DNA from: Cyanobium sp. T1B-Tous
GTDB lineage: Bacteria; Cyanobacteriota; Cyanobacteriia; PCC-6307; Cyanobiaceae
DNA: 64,000 nt
Assembly (NCBI RefSeq): GCF_024345475.1
Contig: NZ_JAGQBE010000005.1
Span: forward strand, 1 to 64,000
Direction of reading: 5' to 3'
Under the pieces are notes generated by a model. The model had not been told where the DNA came from. It saw only the letters and a program-made list of their open reading frames with translations, and searched no databases. A program made the position numbers and the translations under genes. This document shows positions 35,937 through 45,721 of the stretch, in pieces; within the stretch, counting starts at the first letter, position 1; every line of letters starts with the position of its first letter.

Positions 35937-37550
35937 ATGGAACTCACCCTCTGGACCTACGAAGGCCCGCCCCACGTGGGCGCCATGCGCATCGCCACGT
36001 CGATGGAGGGGGTGCACTACGTGCTGCATGCCCCCCAGGGCGACACCTACGCCGATCTGCTGTTCACGATGATCGAGCGGCGTGACCGGCGCCCGCCCGT
36101 CACCTACACCACCTTTCAGGCCCGCGACCTGGGCGGCGACACCGCCGAGCTGGTGAAGCGCTCGATCAGCGAAGCGGTGGCCCGCTTCCAGCCGGAGGCC
36201 CTGCTGGTGGGCGAGAGCTGCACCGCCGAACTGATCCAAGACCAACCAGGCGCCCTGGCCGGAGGCATGGACCTGGGTGGCATTCCGGTGGTGAGCCTGG
36301 AGCTGCCGGCCTACTCCAAGAAGGAAAACTGGGGTGCGGCCGAAACCCTCTACCAACTGGTGCGGGGCCTGCTCAAGGCCCAACTGCCCTCGCCCGGTTT
36401 TGAGAAGCCCTCGCCCCAGCGCTGGCAGCAGGAGGGCCGGCGGCCCCGGGTGAATCTGTTGGGGCCCAGCCTGCTGGGCTTCCGCTGCCGCGACGATGTG
36501 CGCGAGGTCACCCGCCTGCTGGATGAGCACGGCATCGATGTGGCCGTGGTGGCACCCCTGGGAGCCAGGCCGGCCGACCTGATGCGCATCCCCAGCGCGG
36601 ATGCCAACGTCTGTCTCTATCCGGAGGTGGCTGGGCCGCTGTGCAGCTGGCTGGAGCGCAGCTTCGGCATGGCCACCGTGCGCACGGTGCCGATTGGCAT
36701 CGGTGCCACCACCGCCTTCCTGGAGGAGATCTGCGGCCTTCTGGGCCTTGAGCCCCCGGCCGCCGGCGAGGCCGACCGCCGCTCGCGCCTGCCCTGGTAT
36801 TCCCGCTCGGTGGACTCCACTTACCTCACCGGCAAGCGGGTGTTCATCTTTGGCGATGCCACCCACGCCATCGCCGCCGCCCGGATCGCCAGCCAGGAGC
36901 TGGGCTTCCAGGTGGTGGGCCTGGGCACCTACAGCCGTGAGCTGGCCCGGGAGGTGCGGGCCGTGGCCCAGGAGCTGGGCCTGGAAGCCCTGATCAGCGA
37001 CGACTACCTCGCCGTCGAAGCGGCCATGGCGGAGGCGGCACCGGAGCTGGTGCTCGGCACCCAGATGGAGCGCCACAGCGCCAAGCGCCTCGGCATTCCC
37101 TGTGCCGTGATCAGCACGCCCCTGCACGTGCAGGATGTGCCGGCCCGCACCTCGCCCCAGATGGGTTGGGAGGGAGCCAACGTGATCTTCGACACCTGGG
37201 TGCACCCCTTGATGATGGGGTTGGAGGAACACCTGATTGGCATGTTCCGGCACGATTTCGAATTCGTTGACGGTCACCTCAGCCACCTGGAGGGGGCCAG
37301 TGCCCCCTCCAGGCCCGCGGAGGCTGAACAACAGCCCGGTGGCCAACCGGCAGCGGCGCCGATGGCCACCGCGCTCCCCGGCAATGGCGCCCTGGTGTGG
37401 AGCCCGGATGGGGAGGCCGAACTCGCCAAGATTCCCTTCTTTGTGCGGGGCAAGGTGCGCAAGAACACCGAGGCCTATGCCCGGGAGCGGGGGCTGGCCC
37501 TGATCGATAGCGAAGCCCTGTACGAGGCGAAGGCCCACTTCAGTTCCTAA
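35937..37550 (+). CDS. chlB: Light-independent protochlorophyllide reductase subunit B
   Basis: A 537-aa subunit that binds protochlorophyllide and shares the [4Fe-4S] cluster with ChlN. The unusual aspartate ligand is present: [10 protein letters not shown] has Asp36 counting from the ATG at 35937, exactly as in characterised BchB/ChlB, which supports this start. The start block [20 protein letters not shown] and the C-terminal light-independent-reductase tail ([20 protein letters not shown]) are intact. An in-frame linker rich in A, P and Q (about residues 455-485) precedes the tail. The second gene of the chlN-chlB-chlL cluster. Confidence 0.96.
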   Translation: MELTLWTYEGPPHVGAMRIATSMEGVHYVLHAPQGDTYADLLFTMIERRDRRPPVTYTTFQARDLGGDTAELVKRSISEAVARFQPEALLVGESCTAELIQDQPGALAGGMDLGGIPVVSLELPAYSKKENWGAAETLYQLVRGLLKAQLPSPGFEKPSPQRWQQEGRRPRVNLLGPSLLGFRCRDDVREVTRLLDEHGIDVAVVAPLGARPADLMRIPSADANVCLYPEVAGPLCSWLERSFGMATVRTVPIGIGATTAFLEEICGLLGLEPPAAGEADRRSRLPWYSRSVDSTYLTGKRVFIFGDATHAIAAARIASQELGFQVVGLGTYSRELAREVRAVAQELGLEALISDDYLAVEAAMAEAAPELVLGTQMERHSAKRLGIPCAVISTPLHVQDVPARTSPQMGWEGANVIFDTWVHPLMMGLEEHLIGMFRHDFEFVDGHLSHLEGASAPSRPAEAEQQPGGQPAAAPMATALPGNGALVWSPDGEAELAKIPFFVRGKVRKNTEAYARERGLALIDSEALYEAKAHFSS

Positions 37551-37659
37551 ATCATTTCCAATCGCCGCAATCTCAGCCGTGATCTCTGCCTGGGGAGCGG
37601 CTTTGGCTTGTCTCGGTTTAGGTACTTTCACTCATGCCTATGTGTGTGGATCCGCATGA

Positions 37660-38673
<1,014 letters not shown>

Positions 38674-38691
38674 CCGACCTCGGAGGTGGCG

Positions 38692-39381
38692 ATGCGATAC
38701 AGCTATACCCAGCTGCTGAGCGTCTGCCTGCTGTTGCTGGTCAGCTTCACCCTGCCCCAACCCTGGAACCGTCTCTCCTCGCTGGGCTATCTGCTGATGG
38801 CCTTGGTGATGATTCGGGGGCTGGGCAATCCCACCGGCAGCCTGCAGTTCGGCACGGTGCCGCGCCGGCTGTTCAAGGGGCTCGGGGTGGCCGCCATTGG
38901 GGTGGGGGTGCTCTGGTACCTCACCCCGCTGGATCTGCGCAGCACCGGCATCCCCGTGATTGCCCTCTGGGCCCTGTTCAGCGGCTGGAGCGCCATTCGC
39001 CTGATCCGCAGCCTGGCCCAGGAGCGGCGGGTGTCGGATGCGGTGTTGCAGGGTGCCCTGGCGGGTTACCTGATGCTCGGGCTGGCATCCGGCTTGCTCT
39101 GTTGTGCCCTGGAGACGATCGATCCGAACAGCTTCAGCAACGTGAGCCTGATGGCGAAGGATCTGGGCCAGAGCAGCCCGGTGTGGGGCCTCAATTTCGT
39201 GCGGCTGAATTACTTCGCCTTCGTGAGCCTCACCACCATGGGCTACGGCGACGTGACCCCCCAGACCCCCCAGGCCCAGATGGTGAGCGTGGCGATCGCC
39301 ACCGCTGGCACCTTTTACGTGGCTGCGGTGATGGGCGTGTTGATCAGCCGCCTCACGGTGCAGGAATCGCAGCAGCCCTAG
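38692..39381 (+). CDS. Two-pore-helix ion channel protein (potassium channel family)
   Basis: A 229-aa membrane protein ending in an Ion_trans_2 pore: YFAFVSLTTMGYGDVTPQTP with the canonical TMGYGD filter, followed by the last helix AGTFYVAAVMGVLISRL. Four or five helices precede it. No regulatory domain is attached. ATG at 38692 has GGAGG at 38682-38686, an ideal spacing. It follows chlL by 18 bases and is probably cotranscribed. Its 3' end overlaps the convergent RND pump gene by 29 bases. Confidence 0.87.
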   Translation: MRYSYTQLLSVCLLLLVSFTLPQPWNRLSSLGYLLMALVMIRGLGNPTGSLQFGTVPRRLFKGLGVAAIGVGVLWYLTPLDLRSTGIPVIALWALFSGWSAIRLIRSLAQERRVSDAVLQGALAGYLMLGLASGLLCCALETIDPNSFSNVSLMAKDLGQSSPVWGLNFVRLNYFAFVSLTTMGYGDVTPQTPQAQMVSVAIATAGTFYVAAVMGVLISRLTVQESQQP

Positions 39382-42300
39382 GCCGTCGCCCTTCCCAGCC
39401 CTTCACCAACCGGTAGATCACCGGCACCACGAACAGGCTCAGCACCGTGGCCACCAGCAGCCCGGAGAACACCACGGTGCCGATGCTCACCCGACTGCCG
39501 GAGCCGAATCCCCTGGCGAGCAGCAGGGGCAGGAAACCCGCCAGGGAGGAGATGGCCGTGAGCAGGATCGGCCGCAGGCGGGCGATCGCCGCGCCCCGGA
39601 TGGCCGTGTCCAGCTCGAGGCCCTCGGCCATGCGCTGGTTGGCGAATTCCACGATCAGGATGCCGTTCTTGGCCGCCAGGCTCACCAGCACCAGCAGGCC
39701 CATCTGGCCGTAGACGTCCAGGGGCAAACCGCGCAGCATCAGCCCGCCGATGGCCCCCAGCATGGCCAGGGGCACGGTGACCAGAATGATGAAGGGGTCG
39801 GCGAAGTTGCCGTAGAGGGCCGCCAGCACGAGCACCATCACCAGGATGGCCAGCGCGAACACGCGCAGGTTGTTCCCCCCGGCCCTGGCTTCCTCCCGGG
39901 CCAGTCCGGCCCATTCGAGGTCTGTGCTGCCACCGCGTTCCCGTTGCACCTGCTCCAGGATCGCCATGGCCTGCCCGCTGCTCACCCCGGGGCGCGGAAT
40001 CGCCCGAATGCTGATCGAGCGCACCAGGCGGGTGTGGTTGATCGAGGTGGGGCCGCTGCCCTGGTCGATCCGCACCACCTGGGCCAGGGGGATCAGCTGC
40101 CCCTCGCGATTCTTGACCTGCAGGGCCAGCACGTCGTCGGCGTTGCGCCGTCCCGGCCCATCGAGCTGCACGATCACCTTGCGCACCTGATCGCTTTCGA
40201 AGCTGTCGTTGACGTAGTCGCTGCCGAAGCTGGCGCCGAGGGTGTCCACCACCGTGCTGAGATCCACGCCGAGGGAGGCCATCTGCAGGCGATCCGGCAC
40301 CAGTTGCACCAGGGGGGCTCCGGCGCTGAAGCGGGTGGACACCCGCTCGAAGCGGTCCGTGGCCCGGGCGGCGCGGATGAAGGCCTGGGCCTGCTGCTCG
40401 AAGTCGGAGAGGCTGAGTTGGCCGTTGCTGCTGTCGAGCAGTTCGAGCTCGAGCCCCCCTTCGGCGCTGAAGCCCCGCACGGAGGGAGCCTCGCTCAGTT
40501 GCACCACGGCGCCGCTGATGCGCCGTCGCAGCTGGGCGTCCAGGCGCTGGCCCACGGCCCGGGTGGAGGCTTCGGTGCCCTGGCGCTGCTCGATGGGGGT
40601 GAGGCGCAGGTAGAAGATGCCCTTGTTCGGGCTGCTGTCGCCGAAGGAACGCCCCGCGTAGAAGTTGGCCCGCGCGATCAGGGGTTCGGCGGCCACCACC
40701 TGCCGCACCTGCTCGAGCACGTCCTGGGTCTGCTGCAGCCCCAGACCGTCGGCCAGGATCACCACCCCCCGCAGCTGGCCGTTGTCTTCCTGGGGAATGA
40801 AGGCCTTGGGCAGGCTCTGCAGGGCACTGCCGGTGACCAGCAGGCCGGCCAGCAGCAGACCCACCACCAGGCGCCGCCGCGCCATCGCCCAGTCCAGCCA
40901 CCAGCCGTAGGGCTTGTCCAGTCCTTCCAGCCAGCGCCGTGGTGGGTCGATCCAGCGCAGCAGCCAGGCCGGTTCACGCTGTTGGGGACCCAGCAGCCGG
41001 CTGCCGGCCACCGGGGTGAAGCTCAGGGCGTTGAGGGTGGAGAAGGCGATGGCGCCGCTGATCGTGATGGCGATCGGGGCATAGAGGCGGCCCAGGCTGC
41101 CGCCCAGGCCGAGCACCGGGATGAACACCACCACCAGGGCCAGCGAGGTGGCCACTACGGCTCCCCCCAGTTCGGCCATGGCCTCCCGGGCCGCCTGCAG
41201 GGGCGGCTTGCCGGCCTCCAGGCGTCGGCCGATGTCCTCGCTCACCACAATCGCGTCGTCCACCACCAGGCCGCTGGCCAGCACCAGGCCGAACAGGGTG
41301 AGGGTGTTGAGCGATTGGCCCGCCAGTTTCAGCACGCTCAGCGAGCCGATCAGGGCCACGGGCACGGCCGCGGCGGTGATCAGGGCCAGCCGGCTGTTGC
41401 CCAGACCCAGCAGCAGCACCACGAACACCAGCAGCACCGCATCGCGCAGGCTGTCGAGGGTGCCCTGGATGCTGCCGCGCACGAAGTCGGCCTCATCCAC
41501 GATCAGCTGTTGCTCGATCCCGGGGGGAAACTGGGGAGCGAGCTCCGCGAGGGCGCCATTCACCGCCTCGCTCACGGCGATGGCATTGCTGCCGTCGCGT
41601 TGGTAGATCACCACGGCCACCGCGGGCCGCCCCTGGAGGTTGGTGGCGATGGTGTCGTAGGTCTCGCTGCCCAGGGCCACCCGGCCCACATCCCGCAGCA
41701 GGGTGACGCCGCCATTGGCGCTGCGGGCCACCACCAGCTGTTCGAATTCCGCCGGCGTGCGCAGGCGCCCTTCCATCCGCAGGGGCAGGGTGATCTCCTG
41801 GCCGGCGGGGCTGGGGGCCTCCCCGGTCTGGCCCAGGGCAGCCAGCACGTTTTGCTGCTGCAGGGCCGAACGCACGTCGCTGATCGTCAGCCCCCGCTCC
41901 TCCAGGCGCACCGGATCGAGCCAGAGGCGAAAGGCCAGGCTGCTGCCCCCGGAGAGGGTGACGTTGCCCACCCCAGGCACGCGCTGCAGGCGCTCCTTCA
42001 CCACCTGATCGAGCCAGCCGCTCAGGAAGGTGTCGCTGTAGAGGCTGGGGTCGGCATTGAAGCTCAGCACCATCAGCAGGTCGTCGGAGCTGCGCCGCAC
42101 CTGCACCCCGAAGCGCGCCACCGGGGCAGGCAGTTGCCGGGTCACCACCGCCGCCTCGTTCTGGGTGTTGATCTGGTTGAGTTCCGGGTCGCCGCCCTCG
42201 AAGCCCAGGGTGATCGCGCTGCCGTTGGCCGAGCTGGTAGAGCGGATGCTGTCGAGCCGTTCGAGGCCGTTGAATTGCTGCTCCAGCAGGGCGGTGACCC

Positions 42301-42487
42301 CCTGTTCCACCACCTCGGGGCCCGCGCCCGGGTAGGTCGCCCGCACCGTCACCCGTCCCGGGGCGATCGGCGGCAGATTCTCCACCTGCAGCACCGGCAG
42401 ACTCACCAGCCCGGCCAGCAGCACCAGCAGGCTCACCACCAAGGTGAGCACGGGCCGGCGCAGAAAGGGATCCGAGATCGATTTCAT
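39353..42487 (-). CDS. RND family multidrug/hydrophobe efflux pump (AcrB/MexB type)
   Basis: A 1044-aa inner-membrane RND transporter with twelve helices and two large periplasmic loops. Visible marks are the first helix LTLVVSLLVLLAGLVSLPVL, the paired aspartates in GLVVDDAIVVSEDIGR that carry protons, and the tail GILIVEFANQRMAEG. It exports drugs or lipophilic molecules using the proton gradient. No membrane-fusion protein or TolC gene lies adjacent, so it must pair with partners elsewhere. The start is an ATG following KSISDPFLRRPVLTL. Confidence 0.92.
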   Translation of the reverse strand: MKSISDPFLRRPVLTLVVSLLVLLAGLVSLPVLQVENLPPIAPGRVTVRATYPGAGPEVVEQGVTALLEQQFNGLERLDSIRSTSSANGSAITLGFEGGDPELNQINTQNEAAVVTRQLPAPVARFGVQVRRSSDDLLMVLSFNADPSLYSDTFLSGWLDQVVKERLQRVPGVGNVTLSGGSSLAFRLWLDPVRLEERGLTISDVRSALQQQNVLAALGQTGEAPSPAGQEITLPLRMEGRLRTPAEFEQLVVARSANGGVTLLRDVGRVALGSETYDTIATNLQGRPAVAVVIYQRDGSNAIAVSEAVNGALAELAPQFPPGIEQQLIVDEADFVRGSIQGTLDSLRDAVLLVFVVLLLGLGNSRLALITAAAVPVALIGSLSVLKLAGQSLNTLTLFGLVLASGLVVDDAIVVSEDIGRRLEAGKPPLQAAREAMAELGGAVVATSLALVVVFIPVLGLGGSLGRLYAPIAITISGAIAFSTLNALSFTPVAGSRLLGPQQREPAWLLRWIDPPRRWLEGLDKPYGWWLDWAMARRRLVVGLLLAGLLVTGSALQSLPKAFIPQEDNGQLRGVVILADGLGLQQTQDVLEQVRQVVAAEPLIARANFYAGRSFGDSSPNKGIFYLRLTPIEQRQGTEASTRAVGQRLDAQLRRRISGAVVQLSEAPSVRGFSAEGGLELELLDSSNGQLSLSDFEQQAQAFIRAARATDRFERVSTRFSAGAPLVQLVPDRLQMASLGVDLSTVVDTLGASFGSDYVNDSFESDQVRKVIVQLDGPGRRNADDVLALQVKNREGQLIPLAQVVRIDQGSGPTSINHTRLVRSISIRAIPRPGVSSGQAMAILEQVQRERGGSTDLEWAGLAREEARAGGNNLRVFALAILVMVLVLAALYGNFADPFIILVTVPLAMLGAIGGLMLRGLPLDVYGQMGLLVLVSLAAKNGILIVEFANQRMAEGLELDTAIRGAAIARLRPILLTAISSLAGFLPLLLARGFGSGSRVSIGTVVFSGLLVATVLSLFVVPVIYRLVKGWEGRRPRAAAIPAP

Positions 42488-42525
42488 CAGCGCCGCTCAG
42501 TCGGGCTTCGGCGGGGTTGGAGGTT

Positions 42526-42741
42526 TCAGCCCAGGTCCCGCTTCAGCACCACGCAGAGGTAGTCGGGGGCTTTGTAGCGACTGGGCAGGCAGATGTGCAG
42601 CTGCTCCAGTCGGCTCCAGCACACCGTGCGCTGGATGGCGGCCACGGTCTTGCCTTCCTTGAGCAGAAGGCGCAGCGCTTTGCAGTACAGCGAATAGTTG
42701 GCTTCGAGTTCCCCGATGGTGAGTCCCTGGCTGCTGCTCAT
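42526..42741 (-). CDS. DUF3136 small protein (copy 1)
   Basis: A 71-aa protein of DUF3136, a family seen mainly in picocyanobacteria. Shared core with the copy at 52933: TIGELEANYSLYCKALRLLL, AAIQRTVCWSRLEQLHICLP and SRYKAPDYLCVVLKR. Predicted helical; function unknown. ATG at 42741 was chosen because the longer frame upstream is not conserved in copy 2. It lies 12 bases after the stop of the antiporter reading into the RND pump. Confidence 0.8.
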   Translation of the reverse strand: MSSSQGLTIGELEANYSLYCKALRLLLKEGKTVAAIQRTVCWSRLEQLHICLPSRYKAPDYLCVVLKRDLG

Positions 42742-42798
42742 CGCGCGGAGTGGCGTCCAGGAGTTGCGAAGACGCTGTTCAACCATACGGCGCGGTGT

Positions 42799-44136
42799 TC
42801 AGTCCCCTGCCGGGGCCACCAGTCCAAGCCGCACGCACAGCCGGGGCAGGGTGAGGCCCTGCACCAGCAGGTTCACCAGCACCACGATGAACACGATGCT
42901 CTGGGCGTTCTGGGCCAGGGCACCCACCGCATCCGCGGAAACCCCGCGCAGGTGGCTGATCTGATTGACGGCGTTGTACGAGAGAGCCAGGGGCACCGCC
43001 CCCCGCAGCCCGCACCAGGACACGAACAGGCTCTCCTTGCGGTTGAACGGAGAGAGTGGCTGGAAGACCAGCACGCTGAAGGGCCGTACCACCAGCATCA
43101 GCACCGCTGCCGTGGCGAGTCCCACCGGCAGGGCGGGCACCAGGCTGGCGGGGGTAACCAGCAGACCAAAGATCAGGAACAGGCAGATCTCGGCCATGGT
43201 GTTGAAGGGGAGCAGGGCTTCCTGGATGGATTCGTGGTTGAGCTCGGTCTGCCGGTAGCGCATGTTCGCCATCAACAGGCCGGTGGTGTACACCGCGATC
43301 AGCCCGGCACCGCCCAGCAGCTGGCAGCTGCCGTAGTCGACAAAGGCAATCGACATGGCCACGATCAAGAGCTGGGATCGGTCCTGGGCCAGCTGATCGA
43401 TCACGAACCGGGCCACGTAGCCAAACAGGGCACCGATCACCAGCCCACTGCCCACCTGCTGCACAAAGCTGCGGAGCGCATCCACGACCACCCCGGCCGC
43501 ACCCATGGCGGCCCCATCGGCCTGGCCCGTGGTGAACAGGCCCGCCACCAGGCCGAACAGCAGCAGGGCGGTGGGATCGTTGACGGAGGATTCGAATTCC
43601 AGCAGGTGTTGCAGCCGCTCCGGCACGAGCTGCCGCACTGAGGCCAGCACGCTGATGGTGGCCCCGGCATCGGTGGAACCCAGGCAGGCCGCGATCAGCA
43701 GGGCCGCTCCCAGGGGCATCGCATCCAGGCTCCCCGGGGCGATGGCATCCCCCCCTGCCGAGGACAGCAGCCAGATCAGACCGCCGAGCAGCAGGGTGGC
43801 CAGCGCCACGCCCCCCACGGCCAGGGCCAGGCCGTAGTGGAGAAAGCCCCGGATGGCCTGGATGTCTGTTTTCAGGCCGGCATAGAAAAGCAGCAGGGCA
43901 AGGGCGAAGACATGCAGGTTCTCCGCCTGCTGGTGGGTGATGTCGAGGTAGTTGATGTTGATCGCCAGCCCCAGCACCAGCACCCCGAGGATCGCCGGCA
44001 CCCCCACCTGGATCGAGAAACGGCTGATCGCCAGGGTGCCCAGAAACAGCAGCCCGATGAACAGCACCTGCCCTTCCACCGGAATGGTGCCGATGTCGAC
44101 GCCCTCGGTGGTTTGGGCCAGAAGGGCGGGGCCCAT
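42799..44136 (-). CDS. CPA1-type K+(Na+)/H+ antiporter (NhaP2/CvrA-like)
   Basis: A 445-aa antiporter with LFYAGLKTD, the acidic ESSVNDPTALLLFG ion site and FVSWCGLRGAVPLALSYNA signature of CPA1 K+/H+ antiporters. Unlike the E. coli NhaP2, it lacks C-terminal TrkA-C domains. The ATG shares one base with the pyrF-pyrE stop (TGATG), so the two are translationally coupled, an odd pairing of pyrimidine synthesis and ion exchange. A GTG directly upstream is an alternative start. Confidence 0.87.
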   Translation of the reverse strand: MGPALLAQTTEGVDIGTIPVEGQVLFIGLLFLGTLAISRFSIQVGVPAILGVLVLGLAININYLDITHQQAENLHVFALALLLFYAGLKTDIQAIRGFLHYGLALAVGGVALATLLLGGLIWLLSSAGGDAIAPGSLDAMPLGAALLIAACLGSTDAGATISVLASVRQLVPERLQHLLEFESSVNDPTALLLFGLVAGLFTTGQADGAAMGAAGVVVDALRSFVQQVGSGLVIGALFGYVARFVIDQLAQDRSQLLIVAMSIAFVDYGSCQLLGGAGLIAVYTTGLLMANMRYRQTELNHESIQEALLPFNTMAEICLFLIFGLLVTPASLVPALPVGLATAAVLMLVVRPFSVLVFQPLSPFNRKESLFVSWCGLRGAVPLALSYNAVNQISHLRGVSADAVGALAQNAQSIVFIVVLVNLLVQGLTLPRLCVRLGLVAPAGD

Positions 44137-45626
44137 CACGCTGGGTCCGAACCGTCAGCGGCCCCCAGGGTGGCGGCTTGGGCATCGCTCAGCCGGCCCG
44201 CGCCGTGGAGCACCCGGGTGATCCGCGCGATGTCGAGCACCGCATGGCAGCGATACCCGGCTGCCGCCAGTCGCTCCCGGGCCCGGCGGTCATGGTCGCC
44301 GCCGTGGTCGATGAACACCACCACGTCCTGCACCACCAGCCCCGAGCTCTCGAGCTTGGCAATGCCCTCGAGCACGCTGCCCCCGGTGATCAGGATGTCG
44401 TCCACCACCACCACCCGGTCGCCCTCGTCGAAATCCCCCTCGATCAGGCGCCGGGCCCCGTGGGCCTTCACCTCCTTGCGCGGGTAGATCAGCGGCTTGT
44501 GCAGCTGCAGCGAGAGGCCCGTGGCCGTGGGCAGGGAGCCATAGGGGATGCCGGCGATGCGGTCGAAGTCGAGCCCCTCCAGCTGGTCCGCGTAGGCGTG
44601 CAGCACCCGGTGGAAGAGGTTGGGGTCGGAGATGATCTGGCGCAGGTCGACGTAGTAGTTGAAAACGGCTCCAGAGGCCTGCACGTAGTCGCCGAAGAGC
44701 AGGCAGCCGATGTCGAACAGGTCGACGATCAGGCTTTCCAGGGGGTCGGCGGCCCGTTCGCTGCCCGGCAGCCACAGCACACAGGCGTTGGCATCGCGCT
44801 GCTCAGCGTTGGCCAGCCACTGCTCCCGCTTGTGGGTGATCGCGTGCTTGAGGGCCTCGGCCCGGGTGGCCATGTCGTCTTCCACCAGCAGGTTCTGGGG
44901 CAGGGGCAGCAACAGCCCGTCGGCGGCCGCACTCAGGCCCGCCTGCAGCATCGCCTCCAGCTTCTCCTCTTCCCCCCAGAGGCTGCGCAGGATCAAGAAG
45001 CGCTCCGGCGCCTCCGCCCGCACCCGGGCCAGCACCTCCGGATCGCTGGTGCCCACCTCCAGCAGCAGCTGGTCGGGTGTGGCCCACAGCTGGGTTTCGC
45101 GCACGATCCGCACATAGAGCGGGTCGCTCTCATCGGGGTGGTGCTGAATCACCCGGGCCGCCTGGTTGGAGCTGTGGCAGGTCATCACCACCGCCTTGCC
45201 CGGGTAGAGCAGGAAGGGGGCGGCGATGTCCTGGCCGGCCAGGGGCGAGAGGGTCACCGCATCGGCCCCCAGCTCCTTGAACAGGTAGTGGGCCAGGGCC
45301 GAGGAGGAGTTGAGGTCGCCGTGCTTGGCGTCGACGATCAGGGGCAGGTCGGGGGGCACCAGGTCGCGCACCTCCAGCAGCAGCTCCAGGCCCACCGGGC
45401 CCAGGGCCTGGTAGAACCCCAGGCTGGGTTTGTAGGCGCACACGTGGGGGGCGGTGGCTTCGATCACCGCCTTGATCCAGTGGCGGGCCTGGCTGAGGAA
45501 GGAGCGCCCGGCCAGGCCGCGGCGGGCCGCCCAGTTCTGCAGCATCTCCGGGTTGGGGTCGAGCCCGGTCACCAGCAGCGACTGCCGGTCGGCAATGGCA
45601 TCGGTGAGTTGAACGAAGAAGCCCAT
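44136..45626 (-). CDS. pyrFE: Bifunctional OMP decarboxylase / orotate phosphoribosyltransferase (PyrF-PyrE)
   Basis: A 496-aa fusion that catalyses the last two steps of UMP synthesis. The N-terminal half (about 1-270) is a type 2 OMP decarboxylase with LLVTGLDPNPEML and IVDAKHGDLNSSSALAHYL. The C-terminal half is orotate phosphoribosyltransferase with the PRPP motif VVVVDDILITGGSVLEG (about 410-426). The order decarboxylase-transferase is the reverse of animal UMP synthase and is known from cyanobacteria and trypanosomatids. pyrC, another gene of the pathway, lies 6 kb away. Confidence 0.93.
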   Translation of the reverse strand: MGFFVQLTDAIADRQSLLVTGLDPNPEMLQNWAARRGLAGRSFLSQARHWIKAVIEATAPHVCAYKPSLGFYQALGPVGLELLLEVRDLVPPDLPLIVDAKHGDLNSSSALAHYLFKELGADAVTLSPLAGQDIAAPFLLYPGKAVVMTCHSSNQAARVIQHHPDESDPLYVRIVRETQLWATPDQLLLEVGTSDPEVLARVRAEAPERFLILRSLWGEEEKLEAMLQAGLSAAADGLLLPLPQNLLVEDDMATRAEALKHAITHKREQWLANAEQRDANACVLWLPGSERAADPLESLIVDLFDIGCLLFGDYVQASGAVFNYYVDLRQIISDPNLFHRVLHAYADQLEGLDFDRIAGIPYGSLPTATGLSLQLHKPLIYPRKEVKAHGARRLIEGDFDEGDRVVVVDDILITGGSVLEGIAKLESSGLVVQDVVVFIDHGGDHDRRARERLAAAGYRCHAVLDIARITRVLHGAGRLSDAQAATLGAADGSDPA

Positions 45627-45721
45627 GGCCTGCTTCAGGCTTGGAGATGGTGTTAATCGAGCCCCGCGGATGGGCGCGGCCCAGCGAAAGATGTCTTAGT
45701 CATCAACGTCAGGATGGCTCG

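Noticed and set aside
39944-42562. 872-codon plus-strand frame
   Set aside because: It is the antisense shadow of the RND pump gene: histidine, glutamine and glycine-rich with no domain, a usual result of high-GC third positions.
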